In this document: positions 45,650-58,600 of the stretch, one piece after another
How positions within the stretch are numbered: position 1 is the stretch's first letter
How the letters are laid out: every line of letters starts with the position of its first letter
NCBI RefSeq assembly: GCF_030848805.1
Contig: NW_027270319.1
Location: 1-64,000 of the forward strand
Length of the DNA: 64,000 nucleotides
Reading direction: 5' to 3'
From: Temnothorax longispinosus
Lineage: Eukaryota; Arthropoda; Insecta; Hymenoptera; Formicidae
The notes under the pieces: model-generated
Databases searched by the model: none
The model's input: only the letters and a program-made list of their open reading frames with translations
What the model was told of the DNA's origin: nothing
Translations under genes and position numbers: made by a program

Positions 45650-47891
45650 GGCGAATCAACCCGACAAGTTGATAAAGGAATTGCTGTTGGATCCGTCACC
45701 GAGCTGCGAAGGGTCGGTTGACGAATAAAGGATACGCGGATCGAGCGTCGGTAGATGTGTCGAGCACCGCGTACTCTCCCAGATTGCTTTACATAGTCGG
45801 ACGCACGTTGCCGTCAAAAAAAACAGTTGGTTCACCTGGACGTGTCTATATTTATAAGGAACTGAAGCGTAGGAATGTGCTACGAGAGAATATGCAGGGT
45901 GAGAAAAAGAAACGATTACCGAGGAGAAGCGCGCTTATTCCGACGCCGGATGGCGAAGCTAGATCGTCGTCGAATAATACATCGACCTCGTCAAACGCGC
46001 GACGAGGTTCTCGCGTCGACGAGAAAATTCGACGTTCACCGGCGATGAGGATAACCGGCGCGGAGAAGAAGAATTAGCCTTGTGTGTTGATGGAAGGTGC
46101 GACGGACGACGCCCCGAGGCCGAGTTGGTCGTGCGAGCGGCGCACTGGAACGCGAAATTGTTACCGGGAATGGCTTGCTCGTGAAACCATTTGTGTACGT
46201 ATATATTTGGATATATTTGAGAATTGAAAATTAATAATGCGCGTAATTAATTATACGCGATTATATTTTTAGTCCCCTGGTGTGTTGGATGTATGCCGCG
46301 CGGTATCCCGCGACAAGTATAACGATGAGGATGTGCAAGCCGCGCGCGGGTTCGCTCGCGCTCAGCAAAATGATGATGACGGTGAGCTTTGCGAGTTTTG
46401 CGAGCGATCTGTGCAACTTTTTTAATCACCATATCGGAGCGATCGCCGTATCCCGGGATTCGATCGAATATGCCGATCGGATTGAGCGATCTCGCTACTA
46501 TAATAGATTCCCCAATCAAGTTGAACCGCGTGGTCCAAACACATCTATACGGCAGGTAAATTGGCTTTCGACGTCAGTTTTCAGCGTCAAAAATTAAAAT
46601 TATTAGCTACGTTAATTGAAAATTATATTTCGTGATATTTCTTTTGCAAAAAAACTTGAAAATAATAAATTTTTTTCTACTTTTCGTTCGCGTAATATTT
46701 CGTCTTATTTGTTACAAAAAAAAATTACAAAAAAGAAATTGGGGAAATTACGGTCTCTATATACATATATAGTGTATCTCGTAATATTTAATATTTATCT
46801 CCGTAGACTTATTCGAGATGAAGATGCGAACGTATGCGCGTAGGACGTGCAGCGCGTTCGCGTATGTTGTCGAGTCTGATAATGAGGGAAATGATATTAC
46901 GCGCGTGAAGGAACAGGTTTCGGAATTGGCTCTCTGCGTCATCGACGCGAGGACGAACAGAGAGATACAGACGACGGCACGCGAAAGAATTCTTCGTTCA
47001 GCTTGCTCAAAAAGGCACAACGCTCTATATACAATATAGTGCCTGATATATTATCGCGTTTAGCGAATCCTCGCGGTTGAATCTCGATGAGAAAGATTTC
47101 CAGGAAACCATTGGGTATATAGGTATCTCGCTAATGCTCTCTCTCTCTATTTTAACCTGCGTGTTGATGAGCAGCGGGAAATATAAATGCTTCGCGTAAA
47201 CGTTGATTATAATTTGCAGATACATTCTCTCGGTTTAATGCGGAAAGAGAAGCAAATCGATACCCCATAATCGATAAGATTTGCGCTAGATTTTTAAGTT
47301 GGCCGCCACGGAGAGACGCAGTGGCGTGATCTTTCCTATATACTATGCCTTTCGCTCTTGCAATTCAGCGGAAAGAGTAAGTTATTTAATACTTGACGTT
47401 TTGTAAGATGACGAATTTAAAATATTATCTCGTTTCATCGTTCTTTTAAAGGTATACGACGTCTCGTCGAAAGTTTACCGCGCTGTTGAAGGAAAAAATT
47501 CATTGTAAACCAGAGTATTGACGGCGTTACGAAATATAATATCGAACGGACGAAGAAAAAAGCGGAAGCGAAGGCTGTTTGTATAGAATTGGAAGAGAAG
47601 ATACGGGGGAACTTTTAGAGACGAAAGATGACAACGAGATAGATAGGCATCTAATGCCGCCGCCACCACCACCACCACCACCACCACCACCACCACCACC
47701 ACCACCACCACCACCACCACCACCACCACCACCACCACCGTCAACCGCGCCGAGGAACAAGAGAAATGTCCGTCGAAACAGACGACGTTGGAGCACGAGC
47801 AGCGACGACGAAGACACGCAAAGATAGCTCTGAGGAAGACTACTCTGCTCTGAGGAAGAGGCAGATAACTCGTACTCGTTGTAAAATGTAA
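40651..47891 (+). CDS. NCAPD2: condensin complex subunit 1 (CAP-D2/NCAPD2), ~17 exons, many frame breaks
   Basis: Exon segments: 40,651–~40,776, 41,016–41,154, 41,305–41,729, 41,806–41,889, 41,990–42,052, 42,137–42,383, 42,578–42,930, 43,013–43,214, 43,338–43,694, 43,784–44,213, 45,046–45,324, 45,413–45,540, 45,648–~46,194, 46,273–46,555, 46,807–47,114, 47,220–47,376, 47,452–~47,891. All splice sites are GT–AG. Collinear landmarks are FVIPLMVKDDLL...YFVKEIVPL (N terminus), FILDHYDSFFSIV, WRPPIVDDSFVA, YTMRNCAIGILGAVVEKELT, VWQRLCLSK, LARTALRLED, LNRVELSNSLEKE, FQFGVTGAG, FATDAINAIYH, SLALSKMM, IRDEDANVR, VKEQVSELALCVID and IYNIVPDILSRL. This HEAT-repeat subunit of condensin compacts mitotic chromosomes. 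The tail is Pro-rich, from (CCA)n, then acidic. Frame breaks occur inside most exons (for example ~41,660, ~42,700–42,760, ~43,435, ~43,930), while splice sites stay intact. This favours assembly errors, but decay is possible. Confidence 0.82.
42484..42521. repeat. (CA)n microsatellite in an NCAPD2 intron
   Basis: Pure CA run between exons 6 and 7. Other CA/GT runs are at 45,617–45,646 (directly forming an exon acceptor), 49,518–49,574, 62,478–62,504 and 62,999–63,030. Confidence 0.95.
44292..44681. mobile_element. TA-flanked MITE inside an NCAPD2 intron, split by a (GA)n run
   Basis: TGTCTGGACACCTTAATCAT...ATGACAAAGGTGTCCAGACA, flanked by TA at 44,290–44,291 and 44,682–44,683. An inner hairpin (ttcttcaccgtcgg...cggttaa / ttaaccgaagg...cggtgaagaa) encloses 61 bp of GA repeat. 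The exon 10 donor (44,213) lies upstream and is untouched. Confidence 0.75.
47656..47739 (+). repeat. (CCA/CAC)n run encoding a proline tract
   Basis: About 27 CCA codons in the last NCAPD2 exon frame, giving MPPPPP... . The neighbouring frames would give poly-His or poly-Thr, so one frame error would change the tail entirely. Confidence 0.9.
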
Positions 47892-47899
47892 GATCGAAT

Positions 47900-48227
47900 C
47901 GATCTCTCGTTTATGTTTTTTCGTACATTGTGCGTATAATTAAACGTACGATATTGCATCACATATATATGTAATTTATACGCGATAGAGATAATTTAAA
48001 TCGTAAAATCGTAAACGCCTCGAACGCCTCGTACGCGATAATTACAAGCGCGGTGCGCACCCTGGTATTTTCCCAGAAAAACCGCGCGATGTGAAAAAAT
48101 TATTACGCGCGTTATATTTTCGCTCTACAAGTATATAATTGTCGAAAGCATTTTCATACGCAACCTCGCGCACGATTTAAATCATATAAAGTTAGAGATA
48201 TGTTCTGTCCTGGTTCTGTAATAGAAT

Positions 48228-48259
<32 letters not shown>

Positions 48260-49513
48260 CCCATGTGTCGAGTGTTACTCGGCTGGTTTCTCGGGGCTAC
48301 GAAATATCTCGGCTAAATTCAACTTGTATTATATTTTGCGATAAATAATGCTCGAGTATTCGCCGAACGTGCGTTACCGCGCGCGCGCGCGCGCGTGTAC
48401 GTACGAAAATCCCACGTGGAATTTTTGACGATTGTATAGAACAGCGACTTGGGAAAATACTGTGGTAGTTTGTGCGTATAACCCAACGTCGAATTACGAT
48501 CGAAACGTCAGACGGGGCACTGTGTGTTACTCTGTGTGTGTGTGTGTGACGAACGATGATTTTGGCTGCGATTAACATAGATCTGCGAATAAGTATATAC
48601 GTCAATTGGCAAGGGATAGTGTGCGGGGAATTAGCCGCACTTGGATTCGTCGCGTTATGAAACAAATTAAATTTCACTCGTATCCCAACTCTAAACTCCA
48701 TTACGTCTCTACAAGATATATCATGGTATAACTTGGGCAACGATTTCCAAAATCGTGTTCGTTTTTTGAATTTGATCGGTTTAAGATTATTCATTTCCAT
48801 TTCAATGCGATGCGCCCTTTTTTTGTGATAAAGCAACGTTTACCGCAATAATATACCGGGTTAAGTTTTAACGAGAGCATCGCATGGCGCAGTCACAATT
48901 TGTTTTACACCGGGCATGTGAAAATCCTCATTAGGCTCTTATTTCTGTACAATGTACGAGATATTGTACGAGTAAAATAATTTTACAATTTTACAGTAAA
49001 AAATGGAAAAAAAGAGTTAACCGATAACGAAAAGAATTCTCACGCTGAATCGTCTACGAAAAATGGAAATAATACCCCGATGTCAGTGTGATGCGGAGCA
49101 TCAGGTATACCGCTCCGGCGCGGGTACTTGGAAACACGGTATTAAGTTTCTTTAATCTCTCTTAATTCTAAATATTGGCACAAGTATTAAACTTTCGGTA
49201 TTTACAGTGGATTTTCGCGGTGATGGACAATTTCATATTTATATAAATACTCATACATGCGCGTGCGTACAAAGAGAAATTTTTATTCGCTAAAAACAGT
49301 ATATAAGGACCAACTACGAAAACTGTCTTTCGAGTTTTGAATCTAAATTTTATTTACTTGTGTAATTTAATTTTTTTTTTTATAACGTTACGGTATAAAA
49401 TTATCCAATTACATATTCTAGATATCGGAAAGAAATACAATTGACGTCATATACATATTATATGTGTATGTGTATATAGACACACACGTGACTTATTTGT
49501 TACACTTGTATAT

Positions 49514-49576
<63 letters not shown>

Positions 49577-50400
49577 ATGTATATATATGAAAGAAATAAA
49601 TATCAAATAAATATCAAGTAATAATAATATTTTTATTATATGATAAATTAATAGCAAAAGTATCAAACACTCGAAACTGCTATATATACAGTTTGTTGTA
49701 ATATTACAACCAAGTTCTCGTATATAGTCCTCGGCAGTTTCTGGATTGTTTTTTGCGAATATATATAATTTTCATAAACGCTCCGCGTGCGTGAGCTGAT
49801 CTAAGATAGAGCGAGCGATAAGCCAACTGCACGCATTTGACAGTTGCAAAATAACACGAGTGATGGAATAACGAACGAGCGACACACATTTATTTTGTTT
49901 TTCTCGTAGGCATGGTCTTGCGCACGCGACCGATCAGAATCGTCCAAGTGTGTGACGACGTCACACACGGATGAGCGGTAAATTTTGTAGAGCTGCCGTT
50001 AATCCAAACAGCTTATACACGTCAGAGCGCGCGGCATTCTCGTGTCAGATATATTATTTTAATTTCAAGTTTGCAGGGAAAAAATCTCTCGTAGAGTATA
50101 ATAGTCGATGAATTTTAATAAATACTCTGTGATAAAATATAATATAAATAAACATTGTAAATTTAATAAATATAGAAAAGTTTACGAAACAAATGTATAA
50201 AAATGTTAATATTTTTTTTACTTTGTTCGACGCAGCTTTCCTCCCCGTGTCGCGCACTTTATAGGGATTAAATGACACAAGAATAATAACAATAACGTGT
50301 ATATAAAGATGCTACGAAAAAGATTTATTATTCGTAAATTTGGTTAACTTGTTTTTCTTATTCTTATATCTATTTTGTACAGCGATGGTTCGATTAATTT
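47900..50400. other. intergenic, no supported gene; microsatellite-rich
   Basis: Holds (AT)n at 48,229–48,252, (CG)n at 48,379–48,395 and a 57 bp (GT)n at 49,518–49,574. The longest ORF (48,297–48,836, minus) runs through two of these repeats and is not convincing. Confidence 0.5.
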
Positions 50401-50432
50401 CGCGTATCCTAATATACGTAGGTTCTTGCGTC

Positions 50433-50458
50433 CTATAACGAGCGACATAGCGATAAGA

Positions 50459-50490
<32 letters not shown>

Positions 50491-50746
50491 ATTGGCAGTT
50501 CGCGCGCGATAGGTTTTAATGCAATTTCTATTTTATCCGTAAATTTCTCCAAGATAAATTTGTCTTTACCAAGCTTTGAACCGCGCGCGTGATACTCGTA
50601 GAATTCCGTGTTCGCGATATGTGCAGGTTTCAAAAAAGATCCGAAGGCGATGGGTACGTGATGCGTTTCCCTCGGGGAAATAAATTGTAACCAATCTAGA
50701 TCGTTGACAATTGCGCGGTAGCTCGCATGTTTCAATACCTGCGGTG
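50433..50746 (-). CDS. possible exon of an unrecognised minus-strand gene
   Basis: After an acceptor (cgacacaccgcag) the minus strand reads VLKHASYRAIVNDLDWLQFI, SPRETHHVPIAFGSFLKPAH, IANTEFYEYHARGSKLGKDK and FILEKFTDKIEIALKPIARE before entering a (GA)n run. About 85 residues of balanced, clearly protein-like sequence. No family is recognised. A donor (GAGAG then gtcttat) follows the microsatellite. It abuts the satellite block that fills the rest of the window, so its upstream exons may be far away or lost. Confidence 0.45.
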
Positions 50747-50867
50747 TGTCGTGTGTTTACTTTTGAATCTATGTGCTACATAGCCAGCTATATATAATAA
50801 ACCTACTCAATATTGTCGACAATTTCCATTTCGTGTAATGATTTTAGTATTTGTTCTTCTAAAGTAG

Positions 50868-53800
50868 GAATATATGTTGCTGTACAGATTTTTAGGAAGA
50901 ATACTTTTTTGTCGGGCTCGACGAGACCAAGAGAATGTGTGGCATTGGGATCGTCCCCGTATTTCGTGCCGTTCTCGCGAAATATACGTAAAAATATAAA
51001 TTTCTATAAATGACTCGTAAAGGGTTAAAAATGAAGAATTTTTACAAGAATACTTTTTTGTCGGGCTCGACGAGACGAAGAGAATGAGACCTAAAACGTC
51101 CCAGTATCTCGTACCGTTTCCGAGATACGTGGAATGATGCAAACTTTTCAATTTTTAAGCTAGACGGACGGAAAAGTAAAATTGTGACAAAGGTACAAAG
51201 TTAACTCCTAAACGGTTAGAGATTCGGATTTTTAGCAAGAATACTTTTTTCTCGGGCTCGACGAGACGAAGAGAACGAGACCTGAAACGTCCCAATATCT
51301 CGTGCCGTTTCCAAGGTACGCGGAAAAATATAAATTTCTAAAAATAACTCGTAAACGGTTGGAAATGAAGAATTTTTACAAGAATACTTTTTTGTCGGGC
51401 TCGACGAGACCAAGAGAATGAGACCCGAAACGTCCTAGTATCTCGTACCGTTTCCGAGATACGTGGAATGATGCAAACTTTTCAATTTTTAAGCTAGACG
51501 GACGGAAAAGTAAAATTGTCAACTCCTAAACGGTTAGAGATTCGGATTTTTAGCAAGAATACTTTTTTGTCGGGCTTGACGAGACCAAGAGAACGAGACC
51601 TGAAACGTCCCCGAATGTCGTACCGTTTCCGAGAAACACGGAATGATGCAAACTTGTAACGGTTACTTCTAAACGGTTGGAAATGAAGAATTTTTACAAG
51701 AATACTTTTTTGTCGGGCTCGACGAGACCAAGAGAATGAGACCTGAAACGTCCCTGGATCTCGTACCGTTTCCGAGATACGTGGAATGATGCAAACTTTT
51801 CAATTTTTAAGCTAGACGGACGGAAAAGTAAAATTGTCAACTCCTAAACGGTTAGAGATTCGGATTTTTAGCAAGAATACTTTTTTGTCTGGCTCGACGA
51901 GACCAAGAGAACGAGACCTGAAACGTTCCCGCATATCTCGTGCCGTTTCCAAGGTACGCGGAATGATGCAAACTTGTAACGGTTACTCCTAAACGGTTTG
52001 AAATAAAGAAATTTTACAAGAATACTTTTTTGTCGGGCTCGACGAGACGAAGAGAATGAGACTCGAAACGTCCTAGTATCTCGTACCGTTTCCGAGATAC
52101 GTGGAATGATGCAAACTTTTCAATTTTTAAGCTAGACGGACGGAAAAGTAAAATTGTCAACTCCTAAACGGTTAGAGATTCGGATTTTTAGCAAGAATAC
52201 TTTTTTGTCTGGCTCGACAAGACCGAGAGAACGCGAGACCTGAAACGTCCCCGAATGTCGTACCGTTTCCAAGGTACGCGGAATGATGCAAACTTGTTGC
52301 GGTTACTCCTAAACGGTTAGAGATTCGGATTTTTAGCAAGAATACTTTTTTGTCTGGCTCGACGAGACCAAGAGAACGAGACCTGAAACGTTCCCGCATA
52401 TCTCGTGCCGTTTCCAAGGTACGCGGAATGATGCAAACTTGTTGCGGTTACTCCTAAACGGTTAGAGATTCGGATTTTTAGCAAGAATACTTTTTTGTCT
52501 GGCTCGACGAGACGAAGAGAATGAGACCTGAAACGTCCCAATATCTCGTGCCGTTTCCAAGGTACGCGGAATGATGCAAACTTGTAACGGTTACTCCTAA
52601 ACGGTTAGAGATTCTGATTTTTAGCAAGAATACTTTTTTGTCGGGCTCGACGAGACCAAGAGAACGAGACCTGAAACGTCCCCGAATGTCGTACCGTTTC
52701 CGAGAAACACGGAATGATGCAAACTTGTAACGGTTACTTCTAAACGGTTGAAAATGAAGAATTTTTACAAGAATACTTTTTTGTCGGGCTCGACGAGACC
52801 AAGAGAATGAGACCCGAAACGTCCCCGAATGTCGTACCGTTTCCGAGATACGTGGAATGATGCAAATTTTTCAATTTTTAAGCTAGACGGACGGAAAAGT
52901 AAAATTGTCAACTCCTAAACGGTTAGAGATTCGGATTTTTAGCAAGAATACTTTTTTGTCTGGCTCGACGAGACCGAGAGAACGAGACCTGAAACGTCCC
53001 CGAATGTCGTACCGTTTCCGAGAAACACGGAATGATGCAAACTTGTAACGGTTACTTCTAAACGGTTGAAAATGAAGAATTTTTACAAGAATACTTTTTT
53101 GTCGGGCTCGACGAGACCAAGAGAATGAGACCCGAAACGTCCCCGAATGTCGTACCGTTTCCGAGATACGTGGAATAATGCAAATTTTTCAATTTTTAAG
53201 CTAGACGGACGGAAAAGTAAAATTGTCAACTCCTAAACGGTTAGAGATTCGGATTTTTAGCAAGAATACTTTTTTGTCTGGCTCGACGAGACCGAGAGAA
53301 CGAGACCTGAAACGTCCCCGAATGTCGTACCGTTTCCAAGGTACGCGGAATGATGCAAACTTGTTGCGGTTACTCCTAAACGGTTAGAGATTCGGATTTT
53401 TAGCAAGAATACTTTTTTGTCGGGCTCGACGAGACGAAGAGAACGAGACCTGAAACGTCCCCGAATGTCGTACCGTTTCCAAGGTACGCGGAATGATGCA
53501 AACTTGTAACGGTTACTCCTAAACGGTTGGAAATGAAGAATTTTTACAAGAATACTTTTTTGTCGGGCTCGACGAGACCAAGAGAATGAGACCTGAAACG
53601 TCCCGGTATCTCGTACCGTTTCCGAAATACGTGGAATGATGCAAACTTTTCAATTTTTAAGCTAGACGGACGGAAAAGTAAAATTGTGACAAAGGTACAA
53701 AATTTACTCCTAAACGGTTAGAAATAGAGAATTTTTACAAGAATACTTTTTTGTCGAGCTCGACGAGACCGAGAGAATGGCGTTGGGCTCGTCCCCGTAT

Positions 53801-54300
53801 CTCGCGCCGTTTTTGAAATACGCGTAAAAATATAAATTTCTCAAAATAACTTGTAAACGGTTACAAATACGGAAATTTACTAAGAATCCTTTGTTGTCGG
53901 GCTCGACGAGACCAAGAGAATGAGACCTGAAACGTCCCTGGATCTCGTACCGTTTCCGAGATACGTGGAATGATGCAAACTTTTCAATTTTTAAGCTAGA
54001 CGGACGGAAAAGTAAAATTGTCAACTCCTAAACGGTTAGAGATTCGGATTTTTAGCAAGAATACTTTTTTGTCAAGCTTGACGAGACCGCGAGAGAACGC
54101 GAGACCTGAAACGTTCCCGCATATCTCGTGCCGTTTCCAAAAGGTACGCGGAATGATGCAAACTTGTTATTGCGGTTACTTCTAAACGGTTGGAAATAAA
54201 GAATTTTTACGACGATACTTTTTTGTCGGGCTCGACGAGCGACCGACGCGGGGAATGGCGCGTTGGGCTCGTCCCCGTCGGTCTCGTGCCGTTTCCGAGA
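50868..54300. repeat. satellite block A: ~22 units in two lengths (~144 and ~175 bp)
   Basis: Each unit contains aagaatacttttttgtcggg, ctcgacgagaccaagagaat, gagacctgaaacgtcc, ctcgtaccgtttccgagata and cgtggaatgatgcaaact. Spacing between successive units alternates irregularly between ~142–146 bp and ~172–188 bp. The longer form adds ~32 bp (caatttttaagctagacgga then cggaaaagtaaaattg). Minus-strand ORFs (LVEPDKKVFLLKIRISNRL) are repeat translations. Confidence 0.95.
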
Positions 54301-55330
54301 TAAGAAAAAAAGAGATAGAGGGTTGCGGAGGTCGATTACTGCGCGCGTTTTGTCCGCGGCTGCACGGACGCGAGACAACGTTGCGCGATATTTTCCATAA
54401 ATTATCCAAAAACGACGAAACCTAAGCGTCTTCGAAATCATGTATAATTGAATAATCTGTGCGCCGACTTGTAATGGTTTGAAAAATTGATCCGAAAATG
54501 GTACGTTTCCTAAAAATGGACTTTGATTTTTTCTCAAACGGTTTTTCAACGCTCGCGCGATTGCGACGGCGATTGACCATTTTTGGCTATAATTGTTTTA
54601 AACTTGTAAGCTGTGCGCCGACTGGTAATAATTTCATTCGTTGATAGGAAAACGGTGCGTTTTGTAAAAAGGAACTTGCGATAATTTTCTATTTTCATTC
54701 CAATCGTCTTGTTTCTAAGCTGTGCGGACTGGTAATGATTTGAAAAATTGATACGAAAGCCGTGCGTTTTGTATATAGAAAGGGACTTGTAATAATTTCT
54801 TTCGTTAATCGCGCGAAACGGTAATTTTACGATCGAGGACTTTGAATAATTTTTTTATTTTTCATTTTCATCCTTTGTGAGCTGTGCGGACTGGTAATAG
54901 TTTGAAAAATTGCTTCGAAAATGGCACATTTTTTAAATAGGGACTTGGAATAATTTCTATAACGTCGGTCGATGAACGGCGCGCGAATTGCGATGAGCAA
55001 CTTGGAATGATTTATGATAAATTGTAGCAACGTTATTTTTTTTCATTCTTTGATAAATTGTTTCATTTATAAGCTGTGCGGACTGGTAATAATTTGAAAA
55101 ATTTCATCGAAAACGACACGTTTTCTAAAAAGGGACTTGGAATAATTTGTTAAATTTTCTTTCTTTTCCTTTATGAGCTGTGCGGACGAGTAAAATATTT
55201 TTTTTCTACTTTCGTTGCTTAAAATTGTAGTAAAATTCACTGATAATTTATATTTGATTCCTTGAAAAAAAAGTTATAATGTTTGCCGTTCGAGTAAAAC
55301 TGATTTAAAAAAAAGTTGCGTTGTTGCAAA
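54300..55330. repeat. satellite block B: diverged units with 'gctgtgcggactggtaat'
   Basis: About six units marked by gctgtgcg(ccg)actggtaat, ttgaaaaattgatNcgaaaa and 'gggacttggaataattt' at ~54,455, 54,610, 54,718, 54,878, 55,071 and 55,172. Spacing is irregular (~100–190 bp) and the array is old. Confidence 0.75.
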
Positions 55331-55624
55331 CGTTCTACTCGCAACTTAAACTGCTTGAAATATTTAAATTTGATAAAAATTATGGTAATGATGCTTCAAA
55401 TTTGAATACGATTGACAATGATTACCGTTTGATTGCTTCCAATTCAAGCTGTATGATTGATTACGGTTCGAGTGAAATTAATGAAACGTGTGATAACGTG
55501 ATTGAAAATAGCATCGTTTGTTAGAATTCTAGTCTAAGATTGTCATCTCTAAACAAAATCAACCCAACCGAATCCCAAGGATATATTGTACATTGGGATG
55601 ATTCGAGTAAACGGCCGGTGCCGA

Positions 55625-58600
55625 AATGATAAAATTTGGAAACGGTAGTTGCAATATTGTCGAGAAATATAACTGAAATGGTGAAATCTTGAAATCGATA
55701 GTTGGAATAGTTTTTGGAAACAGTGATAAAATAGGAAAATCTTTAAATCGATAGTTGGAATAATTTTAGAAAACAGTACTGAAATAATCAAATCTGAACG
55801 ACGATAGTTGGAATAATTTTTGAAAACAGTACTGAAATAGTCAAATGTGAACGACGATAGTTGGAATAATTTTAGAAAACAGTACTGAAATAGTCAAATC
55901 TAAACAACGATAGTTGGAATAATTTGTATCAAGTACTGAAATGATCAAATGTAAAAGACGATAGAATAATTTCAATCAAGAGTACTGAAATGATCTAATG
56001 TTAAAGGCGATAGAATAATTTTAAAAATCAGTGCTGAAATGATAAAATCTAAAAGACGATAGTTAGAATAATTTTAAAAATCAGTGCTGAAATGATCAAA
56101 TCTGTAAATCGATAGTTAGAATCATTTTTTTGATCTGTGCTAAAATGATAAAATCTTCAAATCGATAGTTAGAATAGTTTGAAGAAAGAGTGTTGAAGTG
56201 GTAAAATCTTAAAAACGATAGTTTCGATATTAAGTGCTGAAATGGTCGAATCTTAAAAACGATGGTTGGAATAATTTTGAGAGACTGTTGAAATGGTAAA
56301 ATCTTTAAATCGATGATTAGAATAGTTTCGAGGAAGCGGTGCTGAAATGGTCAAATCTCAAGTTCGATAGTTACGATAATTTTAAGACACAAAGAGTACT
56401 GAAATGGTAACATCTTTAAATCGATAGAATAATTTCAAGAAAGAAATAGGAAAATCTAAAAATTGTACGATAATTTCAAGAGGACAGAAATGGGAAAATC
56501 TGAAAACCGATGGTTACGATAATTTTTGGAAAGACTGAAATGGTAAAATCTTAAGAACGGTAATCGGAATAATTTTTACTAAGAGTGCTGAAATGGTCAA
56601 ATGTAAAAGACGATGGAATAATTTCGAGAAAGACTGAAATGGGAAAATCTTCGAACCGATGGTTACAATAATTTTGAGAAAGTGCTAAAATGATAAAATG
56701 TAAAAAACGATGGTTAGAATAGTTTGAAAAAACAGTGCTGAAATGGTCAAATCTGTAAATCGATAGAATAATTTTTTTGATCTGTGCTGAAATGATAAAA
56801 TCTTAAGATCGATAAAATAATTTTTTTGATCAGTACTGAAATGATAAAATCTTAAGGTCGATAGTTAGAATAATTTTTAGGAACAATGCTGAAATGGTCA
56901 AATCTGTAAATCGATAGTTAGAATAATTTTGAGAAAAAGTGCTGAAATGATAAAATCTTAAGATCGATAGTTAGAATAATTTTGAGAAAGTGCTGAAATG
57001 ATAAAATCTGTATATCGATAGTTAGAATAGTTTGAAAAAACAGTGCTCAAGTGGAAAAATCTGTATATCGATAGTTGGAATAGTTTGAAAAAACAATGCT
57101 GAAATTGATCCATCTTTAAATTGCTAGTTACAATAGTTTCGAGAAAAAGTACTGAAATGGTCAAATCTGAAATTCACTAACGATAGTTAGAAGAAACAGT
57201 GCCGAAATAATATTATCTTAAAAACGACGGAATAATTTTGAGAAAGAGTACTGAAATGGTCAAATTTGAAATTCAATAGTAAGAATAGTTTGGAAAAACA
57301 GTGCCAAATGATATAATCTTACAAACGACCGAATAATTTCAACGATGAGTACTGAAATGGTCAAAACTGATAATCGATTACGATACTTATTGGAAAAAGT
57401 ACTGAAATAATAAAATATTTGAAACGATGGTTAGAATAATTTTTAGATAGTGCCAAAATGGTAAAATCTTAAATTTGATAGTTATAATAGTTTTAAGAAA
57501 CTGATGAAATAGGAAAATCTCAAAATTGATACAATAATTTTAGCAGAGTACTGAAATGATACAATCTTTGAATCGATAGTTAGAATAATTTCGAGAAAGA
57601 GTGCTGAAATGGTAAAATCTTGAAATCGATAGTTAGAATAATTTAGAGAAACAGTGCTGAAATGGTAAAATCTTGAAATCGATAGTTACAATAATTTTGA
57701 GAAAGAGTAATGAAACGGGAAATTCTTAAAAACGATAGTTACAATAATTTTGAGAAAGAGTAATAAAACGGGAAATTCTTAAAAACGATAGTTACAATAA
57801 TTTTGAGAAAGAGTAATGAAACGGGAAAATCTTGAAATCGATAGTTAGAATAATTTTTAGAAACAGTGCTGAAATGGTAAAATCTGTAAATCGATAGTTG
57901 GAATAATTTTTGAAAAGAGTACTGAAATGGTGAAATATTGAAATTGATAGAATAATTGCGAGAAACGGTACTGAAATAGTAAAATCTTAGGATAGTTTCA
58001 ACGATTGAAAAAACAATGCTGAAATGGTAAAATCTTTAAATTGATAGAATAATTTTGAGAAAGATTGCTGAAATGGTGAAATCTTCAAATTGATATAATA
58101 GTTTGGAGAAACAGTGCTGAAATGGTAAAATCTTTGAATCGAGAGTTACCGTAGTTTGAAAAAACAGTTCTGAAATGGTAACGTCTTAAAAAAGAATAAT
58201 TTCAAGAAAGACGATTGAAATGGGAAAAAATTGAAATCGATGGTTACAATAGTTTGGAGAAACAGTACTGAAATAATAAAATGTTAAAAACGATAGTTGG
58301 AATATTGTTAAGAAACAATGCTGTAATGTTAAAATCTTTGAGACGATACTTGGAATAATTTTCAGAGTGCTGAAATAGTAAAATCTTTGAAACGATAGTT
58401 GTAATATTTTGAAAAAACAGTGCTGAAATGATCGAATCTTAAAGACGATAATAATTTTGATCGAGTACTGAAATGGTCTAATTTATGATTCGATAAGAAT
58501 AATTTGGAGAAACAATGCCGAAATGATAAAATCTTAGAAACGACGCAATAGTTTTAAGAAACTGCCGAAATGGGAAAATCTTCGAATCGATAGTTGGAAT

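Noticed and set aside
47475..47817. Poly-Val and poly-Gly minus-strand ORFs
   Set aside because: Translations of the reverse strand of the (CCA)n run in the last NCAPD2 exon.
48297..48836. 179-codon minus-strand ORF
   Set aside because: It crosses a (CA)n and a (CG)n run (HTHTHR, RARARA), has no motif, and its composition changes with the repeats. Likely chance.
52172..54549. Minus-strand ORFs repeating LVEPDKKVFLLKIRISNRL
   Set aside because: Satellite translations; frames change between monomers and no conserved start exists.
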